Of a stretch of DNA of 64,000 nt, positions 57,957 to 64,000 are shown one piece after another. The position numbers and the translations under genes are program-made. The notes under the pieces are model-generated. The model was not told the origin of the DNA and made no database searches. It worked only from the letters and a program-made list of their open reading frames with translations. This stretch comes from Vesta saturnalis (taxonomy: Eukaryota; Arthropoda; Insecta; Coleoptera; Lampyridae), in NCBI GenBank assembly GCA_036346205.1, contig JARFJB010002195.1, positions 62,001 to 126,000 on the forward strand, written 5' to 3'. Within the stretch, counting starts at the first letter, position 1; the number at the start of each line of letters is the position of its first letter.

Positions 57957-58022
57957 TAGTCAACAAATTTCATTTTAGCACAAAACTAACATTGTACACT
58001 TGCTACAAAAACATTGCCTTGT

Positions 58023-59496
58023 TTATTGATGCTTAAATAAAATTAATTTATTATATTTGGATCTAATGTACCCATCTTTAACTGAAGCTAACTTACCTCT
58101 ATTTTTTATTTTAATTAATACTAACTTCTTATTACTAACAATATATTTTTTACATATGTCACATACTTGCAGTTTTAACAATTTACTTGCAATGAAGCCA
58201 CTTATATATTCCACCACATTTTCCACATATGCATTTAATGACCACATTGTATTTACATAATCATGATGAAATCATGGTAAATCATCAGTTGTAAGTTGAT
58301 ATAAAAAGTTAGATTTTCTTGAAGTGACATGTAAAATGTCTAATCCATCTGCCAAACAATTGGATGCATCAAATAAATTGATTTCATGTCTAACTAATAG
58401 ACGTTTGTAAGCCGTTTCAAGCTGTTTGGCATTTGGATTATTATTAAATCCTCCACGGCTCCTTACTGCACTAAAAAAAGTTTCTAAAAAATCTTGACTA
58501 AACTTAAAAGTTAGAAGATAGTCAATTTTGTCCTCTACCACATAATAATAATTAAAAATGTTAATTAAATTTATAATTAAGCCTAAAAAACCAGTGTTTC
58601 TTCCGCTCACTATGAGTTTCACACCATGAGGATCTCTTAATTGTTGTACATAATTAATAAAAGTCATTGCTTCTTGTTTTAGATGGTGAAATGATTCACG
58701 ATCAATTGGAACGTTGAATTTGTTTCGTTTTGAAAACTTAGTTCTGGTATTTAACAAATCAAAAATATTATTAAATATGTAACAAAATTGAGCAGTGCCT
58801 GCACATTCACTAAACACGATAGGAAGATAATTACTATTTTTTAAATATAATAATGCATTACAAACACTTTCACTAAGTGTTTGTACAGCAAGTCGTACAC
58901 TCATTCGATTATTATGATAATCTATATGTTTCTTATTAATTTTCGTTGCTAAATGCAAACCTTCCTTAATTTGTATGGTATTCAATTCTTTAATATGCCC
59001 CCAGTTAATTTTATTATTTTGATGGTCCACTATTACACCTTTATCACTTCACGTATTCCTTACCAGCTTAACCATGTGGCAGGCATAAAAAAATGAACAC
59101 TTTGTCTTTAGTTATTGGATGAATAATCCATGGCTTAAAATTTGAAGAACCTTAATCAAAATTTGCCCCTAACTTGGTACACATGCTGATACTTACAGCT
59201 GCCCCATCGAATGTAATTGAATGCACAGCAGCACCAGTTTCATGAATTAGCTGTAGACACTGTACTAACAAATTGGCTCTCTCAGAGGCAGTGAGACCAT
59301 TAATTAGAAAATACCCAACTGGTACCTTCCACCCACTATTCACAGCAACAATCATAAAGATGGGGGCATTTTTTTGCAAGCTGAAAGTTGTCATTTTGAT
59401 TATTAAAATTCGATCCCATGTCTATCCCTCCATAAAATTGATTTTTGTTGAAAACAAGCTGTTCTCTAATAGCCATTTCGTCAATTACGACGTTTA
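58023..59496 (-). pseudogene. P-3: P-like transposase, C-terminal part
   Basis: Third P/THAP9-like lineage. From 59496 downward: NVVIDEMAIREQLVFNKNQF (catalytic Asp, with a frameshift soon after), NAPIFMIVAVNSGWKVPVGY then NGLTASERANLLVQ, HSITFDGAAVSISMCTKLGA (second Asp), a stretch with stops around the PATW region, then an open 759-bp frame (59030-58272): WGHIKELNTIQIKEGLHLAT, NNRMSVRLAVQTLSESVCNA, FSQDFLETFFSAVRSRGGFN. VENVVEYISGFIASKLLKL and VCDICKKY (58230-58130) close it. The N-terminal part is displaced to 62147-62343 by the Harbinger-2 insertion. Confidence 0.88.
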
Positions 59497-59825
59497 GGGC
59501 CGGTCTTTTATGTTCTAAATAAAGTATCAGATAGTTATCAGTAGGATTGAAGTTGCAGATAATCCTTTTTTCTATCTTTTTACTGTCGGATATGTTTATC
59601 TGATAGTTTATTTTTATTAACCGACAGTTACTCTTAGCGGTAGGATACAGTACCGGAAAACGTATTTAACCTCCAGCTTAACGTACGATAAAATCCGACA
59701 TAAGTCGAAGTTCATTTTCGAAATGGGTTTATTCAGCAAGATTGTTTGTTAGGTTACCTCTCTCTAATTTGTTCCTAATTGTTTAATAGGTTAGATTAGT
59801 AAATACTAATTCTTTCGTGATAGAA

Positions 59826-60933
59826 ATGGAAACAAAAACAAAACGTGAACGATCTCAAAATTTTAGTAACGAAGAAATTTCTTTGTTGGTGGATTTAGTT
59901 GTAGTCAATGAAAGTATTATTGAAAACAAAATCTCAGATGCAGTTACCTGGAAACAAAAAAATGAAGCTTGGGAGAATGTTACTCAAATGTTTAATTCAA
60001 GAAGTTTAACCTTAAAATCAAGGGATGTAAATGTTTTGAAGTCAAAGTACGAATCGATTAAAAAAGCGTTGCGAAAAAAAATGGCACATGAAAAAAATCA
60101 AATATATGCAACTGGTGGTGGACCACGATCTAATATAGACTTAACAGTCTGGGAGGAAAAACTTTTAATAATTTTAAAATTAAGTATATGTGGTTTATCA
60201 TCACAATTTGATTCTGATGCAGATGTCACAACCATACCAGGTTACCTAGTACATATGCAAGTTAAAATAAATAGCAGTTTTAATTACAGCATCCAAATCA
60301 ACAATTCCATTATCAGAAGATATCGATGAAAAATTTGTGTCATCACTTGAAGTTGTATATGACACTAATCCGGACGTTAATGAAATTCAATCCTCGCCAG
60401 GTAAATTTATTCCTATGATAAATATTAATTGTAGTAGTCTTATTAGGTTCTCTGGATGAAAATAATGAAAACATTACTGAAGTGATACGGTGTAAGTACA
60501 AGATGATATACTTACTCTTAAACCTTTGTTAATTTATTAATTGTACAGGTGAAACTGATGATAATACAGTTACAAACACTGGTGCAGAAGTAAAGAATGT
60601 TGGTGTAGCTTCACAATGGAGTGGTTGGTCACCAAATTTATTAAAACAAAAGAAGCATGCAGTATTAAAAAAACTGAAAAATAAAACTAGTGGACGAGAA
60701 ATTGTTACTGAAAAGTATAGTATATTGGCCGATGAAAGGGCACAACTTGTTAAACTCCAAATAGAAATAGGCAAACTCGAATTAAAAGCACTTATTAACA
60801 AGGAAAGTCATACATTAGAAATGAGAGGTTTAGAGAAAGAAAGACTTCTAAACAAATAGAAAATGAGAAAGAAGAACATAAATTAAGAGTACAGTTATTA
60901 CAAAAACAATTACTTAATTTTGAATTAAGTTAA
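59826..60933 (+). pseudogene. Harbinger-2 Myb/SANT-like DNA-binding protein
   Basis: Start METKTKRERSQNFSNEEISL (59826). The Myb/SANT domain spans about residues 10-85 (VTWKQKNEAWENVTQMFNSR, LKSKYESIKKALRKKMAHEK), followed by the conserved YATGGGPRSNIDLTVWEEKL segment. A short intron (about 60241-60287, ending TTTTAATTACAG) joins TTIP to SKSTIPLSEDIDEKFVSS. Further small exons (about 60448-60492, acceptor at about 60548) lead to SQWSGWSPNLLKQKKHAVLK and a C-terminal coiled coil, SILADERAQLVKLQIEIGKL and ELKALINKESHTLEMRG. A frameshift near 60840 separates the last turn, EEHKLRVQLLQKQLLNFELS (stop 60931-60933). It has the same domain order as the Harbinger-1 protein but a clearly different sequence. 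Confidence 0.8.
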
Positions 60934-61050
60934 AATATACAATATTTATCTTTGTAGTATAATAAATTGCATTAAAAAAAACACTAATATAAAACTTTTA
61001 CAGCGATTTATTTAAATTTAATACAAGTGATGTGTTTCTAATTTTGTAAT

Positions 61051-61915
61051 TTAATTTAAAAGATTTCTAAAGTAATCAATTAACTGCCGCTGTACCTGTC
61101 TATCGTGACCATGTGCATTGACAGGATTGCAAACACTTTCATTTTCCAATTCTGGTGGAACATCAACCTCTGGAGGTATATCTTCTTCATTTTCTTCTCT
61201 AGCAATATTATGTAATATTGCTGTAGCAATAATAATTGATTGAATCAATGGTACACTACATCGCATTCCTATGGAAAGAATTGGAAAACGCCTCTTCCAA
61301 ATTCCAAATGTCCGTTCTATGACATTCCGTGTGCGAATTTTGGATTCGTTAAACAAATTTTCAGCTGCATTGTGAGGTTCATGTAATGGAGTTATAAGAT
61401 AATTTCGAATGGGGTATCCATTGTCACCCAACAACAAGGAATTGCCCATTTCACCATTTTCGAAACGAGTTCTAAGTCGAGAATTATCAAAAATATTAGC
61501 ATCATGCGATGCTCCCGGCCAACGAGCTACAACATCACAAAATTTTAATGTTGCATCACACACACATTGGACATTTATTGAAAAATATCCTTTCCTATTC
61601 CGAAAGTTTTCTGCTTGATTTCCACCTATAATAAAATATCACTTAATTCTACATTTTTTAAGTCCTATTATATTACCTGGTGACTGCATTCTAACATGTG
61701 TGCAATCTAATGCCCCAACTACTCGTGGAAAACGGGCAATTTTATAAAACCCTTCCATTGCAATATTCATTTCTGCTAATGTGGATGGAAGCTTTATATA
61801 CACTTCATGTAACGAGTCAATTATATGTGTAACTTGTACCACTATTTTTGCTGCTGTAGATTTACTCACACCAGCAAAGTCGGCAATACTTAGGTATATC
61901 GACCCAGCTGCATAA
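61051..61915 (-). pseudogene. Harbinger-2 HARBI1-like transposase, N-terminus missing
   Basis: Exon at 61915-61677: FYAAGSIYLSIADFAGVSKS (helix-turn-helix), MNIAMEGFYKIARFPRVVGA and LDCTHVRMQSPG (first catalytic Asp). A 51-nt intron (GTAATATAATAGG...TTATTATAG) follows. Exon 61625-61051: NFRNRKGYFSINVQCVCDAT, RWPGASHDANIFDNSRL (second Asp), LLGDNGYPIRNYLITPLHEP and TRNVIERTFGIWKRRFPIL (catalytic Glu), IIATAILHNIAREENEEDIP. The catalytic triad and the intron are intact. The first ~80-100 residues expected in HARBI1 proteins are not found in 61920-62144, so the element probably suffered an internal deletion there. Confidence 0.88.
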
Positions 61916-62146
61916 AAACGTAATGTCAGTAATAATTATTTAAAAACTTTAAATTAAAAACAAATTTTTCTATCTTTCTCTGTTCCCTGTAACTGAAAAC
62001 AAGTTGAAATTCTCCGGTTTTCTATGCGGAAGATTAAATGTTTTACAAAGACGCATTAAAATTATCCGTGAGATTTATCTTAAGTATAAATTAATCTGGA
62101 AGTTACTTGACAGCTAGTTTAGCTGAAAGAAAAAAGTCCGGCCCTT

Positions 62147-62343
62147 GGAAGGATACATTTATCCTGTACCCTCATTGAAATTGCTTTGAATGCTTCCTGC
62201 GTGAAGCCAGGCTTACCATCAATTACTGTATACCACGCACGTAGGGGAGATGGGTTAGGTAACAAATGCAAAGTGGCATCTGATGTTGTAACACATAGAA
62301 AACGCCGCCTTTTTGAACGTTTCGTAAACATATTTGTATAACA
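62147..62343 (-). pseudogene. P-3 transposase, N-terminal fragment beyond Harbinger-2
   Basis: Minus strand: SDATLHLLPNPSPLRAWYTV, IDGKPGFTQEAFKAISMRVQ, DKCILP. The GKPGFT-EAF segment is characteristic of the region just before the catalytic IDEM motif in P/THAP9-like transposases; the IDEM lies at 59480 across Harbinger-2. No THAP finger was found upstream, so the gene is also truncated at its start. Confidence 0.75.
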
Positions 62344-62577
62344 AATACAGAAGATAAATAACACAGACACGTAATCACAAATTTCGTTTGTGCACGTAAT
62401 GGCGTATTAAAACAACAAACTTTCATATAACAAAGTTATATTCAAACTTTACCCATTACAATACGGATTTACTTTACGATTTCTAGTCATGCGCAATATA
62501 AATTCAATCACATACGGTGCAGAACTATATGTGTCTGCACTCTAATGAATGCTACGCATTGAAAGCATTTACCAGCG

Positions 62578-62605
62578 GTATAGGAGGTAATATGTATATG
62601 GATCT
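62578..62605 (+). repeat. Second copy of a dispersed repeat (matches 55917-55953 inverted)
   Basis: GTATAGGAGGTAATATGTAT then ATGG, followed by GATCTTACT. The match is exact over about 24 bases. Confidence 0.7.
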
Positions 62606-62765
62606 TACTTATGTATTGAGAATTGGCAACACTGGTATTGCCAGGTGAAATTTGTCACTGTCATCTTAAAGTTTGACATTTTTGAGGTTATACGTACTCA
62701 GACCGTTTTGTCGTGCACTATTTGTATTGTTTATAGTAAGTTGAAAATTTCATCTCAGCCAAAAT

Positions 62766-63780
62766 ATGGAATTAACTCGTGAAAATTTTCGAGCTATGAT
62801 TTATTATGACTTTCGACGTGGTCTAACTCAAGAACAATGCATCAATCAACTGAATTCAACTTTTGGCGATGAAGCGCCATCCACAGTCACTGTATATCGC
62901 TGGTATACTGAATTCAAACGTGGACGTAGTTCGCTCACGGATGAAGTTAAAGAAGGTCGTCCAAAATCAGTTATTGTGTCGGAAAATATCGATGCTGTGC
63001 GAAAACTAATTGAAGAAGATCGTCATATGACATCACGAAATCGAGAGATGTTCAAGCATTAGTATGACCAGCATACATAAGATTTTGCACGAACATTTGT
63101 GTGTTCGGAAGCTGTGGGAACGTTGGATTCCACATTTGTCGACAGATGCTTAAAAAAATGCTCGTGTCGATTGGTGCCGTAAAATGATTTCAAAATACAA
63201 CTGTGGTGCATCCAAAGCGGTATACAACATCGTCACAGGTGACGAGTCATGGATTTATGCGTATGAGCCAGAAATAAAAGGCCAGTCCACAGTTTTAGTG
63301 TTTCAATGTGAAGCATAGCCAACAAAAGTTGTTCGTTCTCGAAGCGTTAAGAAGCAAATGGTGGCGTTTTTCTTCACGAAAACCGGTTCTGTGGTAACTG
63401 TGGCTCTCGAAAATCAAAAGACAGTTAACTCAGCGTGGTATACGACCATTTGTTTGCCTAAAGTTTTCGGTAAATTGAGAGAAACCAACCCAAAACGACG
63501 AATCATTTTGCATCACGACAATGCCAGCTCACACACATCACATGCAACAAACGAGTATTTGGACACACAAAAGATCGAATTAATGGGTCATCCGCCTTAC
63601 AGCCCCGACTTGGCACCTAATGACTTATTCTTGTTCCCATTAATTAAAGATAAACTGCGTGGACAACGATTTTCATCGCCCGAAGAAGCACTTGAGGCCT
63701 TCAAAACGCATGTTTTAGAGCTATCATCTTCTGACTGGACAAAGTGCTTTGAAGGATCCCAAGTAGCAATTAATCTTGGC
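62766..63780 (+). pseudogene. mariner-4: classical DD34D mariner transposase pseudogene
   Basis: Start MELTRENFRAMIYYDFRRGL at 62766; paired helix-turn-helix region with STVTVYRWYTEFKRGRSSLT and DEVKEGRPKS; catalytic motifs IVTGDESWIYAYEPE (first Asp), RRIILHHDNASSHTSHATNE (second Asp) and GHPPYSPDLAPNDLFLFPLI (third Asp, 34 residues after the second). Lesions: a frameshift and stop near 63055, TAA at LSTDA*KNARVDW (63150) and TAG at QCEA*PTKV (63316). After DWTKCFE (about 63750) the usual NWxxRMxKCI end is lost and the sequence runs into the palindromic repeat tail. Terminal repeats not identified. Confidence 0.9.
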
Positions 63781-63789
63781 AAATGCTTG

Positions 63790-63992
63790 GTATCACATTG
63801 GACCAATATTGGAATATTGGCCAAGATAGCTTATATTCGACCAATATTGGCTCAATGTTGCAAATTTATAGTTACAACATGATAATATTGGTTCAATATA
63901 GGAAATATTGGGCCAATATTGATCCATTATAGCATTTAATAGATTGACCCAATATCGGTTCAAAACGTTGAACCAATATTGTTTTTCCACAT
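63790..63992. repeat. Palindrome-rich tail of CCAATATTGG-type motifs
   Basis: About ten copies of AATATTGG, CCAATATT or one-mismatch variants in 200 bp (for example 63800, 63810, 63839, 63877, 63905, 63914, 63950, 63971), with irregular spacing and both orientations equivalent because the core is palindromic. Not a simple tandem satellite. Confidence 0.7.
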
Positions 63993-64000
63993 ACTTGTTA

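Larger units (their letters stand above)
59497..62144. mobile_element. Harbinger-2 transposon inserted in P-3
   Basis: Ends GGGCCGGTCTTTTATGTTCT (left) and, read inward, GGGCCGGACTTTTTTCTTTC (right). Flanks are TTA (59494-59496) and TTG (62145-62147), a 3-bp duplication with one change. Removing the element and one triplet restores the P-3 frame across the site (ILP|NVVIDEM). It carries a Myb/SANT gene (plus) and a DDE_4 transposase (minus) in convergent arrangement, the opposite relative order to Harbinger-1. Confidence 0.88.

Noticed and set aside
1..64000. CRISPR arrays, bacterial operons, tRNA or rRNA genes, endogenous viral genes
   Set aside because: No regular spacer arrays, Shine-Dalgarno-linked gene runs or cloverleaf/rRNA signatures were seen; the only retroelement is the copia fragment at the start.

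Overview
The window looks like insect (arthropod) nuclear DNA and is almost entirely transposable elements. It is AT-rich. Genes are interrupted by short GT-AG introns, and the families present (pogo/Tigger-like, P/THAP9-like, piggyBac, PIF/Harbinger, Mutator-like, Tc1/mariner, copia) are a typical insect set. I found no convincing host gene, no rRNA or tRNA, no CRISPR and nothing bacterial. The species cannot be named from the sequence.

Layout. 1-783 is the end of a copia Pol gene with its 3' LTR start at 841. From about 1317 to 47913 the window is one ~23.3 kb unit present twice in direct tandem: copy A (1317-24333) and copy B (24334-47913). In order, each unit holds: (i) a pogo-like transposase gene (pogo-1) split by a second pogo-like element (pogo-2, B 25394-30909) whose transposase ends in a PHD finger; (ii) a mariner scrap; (iii) a P-like transposase relic (P-1) interrupted by a short piggyBac derivative (B 33284-34087) and by a Mutator-like element (B 34180-36434); (iv) a P-like element with good termini (P-2, B 37022-41996) that carries a MITE and exons of another transposase; (v) the left end of a piggyBac element into which a Harbinger element (B 42567-48549) inserted. 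The repeat boundary cuts the first intron of the Harbinger Myb/SANT gene, so only copy B continues into the rest of the Harbinger and the piggyBac (transposase 48989-50838, right end 51453).

To the right of the duplication: a foldback MITE (50869-51115), a degenerate third pogo-like gene (pogo-3, 52880-54160), an intron-bearing mariner-like gene (54568-55498), a 556-bp Harbinger MITE (56216-56771), an internally deleted mariner (57079-57956), a third P-like gene (P-3, 58023-62343) split by a second Harbinger element (59497-62144), and a DD34D mariner pseudogene (62766-63780) followed by a palindrome-rich repeat tail.

Copies A and B differ mainly by hundreds of small deletions, mostly in A. 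The exception is a patch of the Harbinger transposase, where they differ by clustered substitutions. That pattern looks more like an unpolished or falsely duplicated assembly segment than ordinary decay. Lesions shared by both copies (stops and frameshifts in pogo-1, pogo-2, P-2 and the MULE) are therefore the most trustworthy ones. Functionally these are cut-and-paste transposases with their target sites (TA, TTAA, 3-bp and 7-8-bp duplications). Most are dead, but several elements keep termini that could be mobilised in trans.
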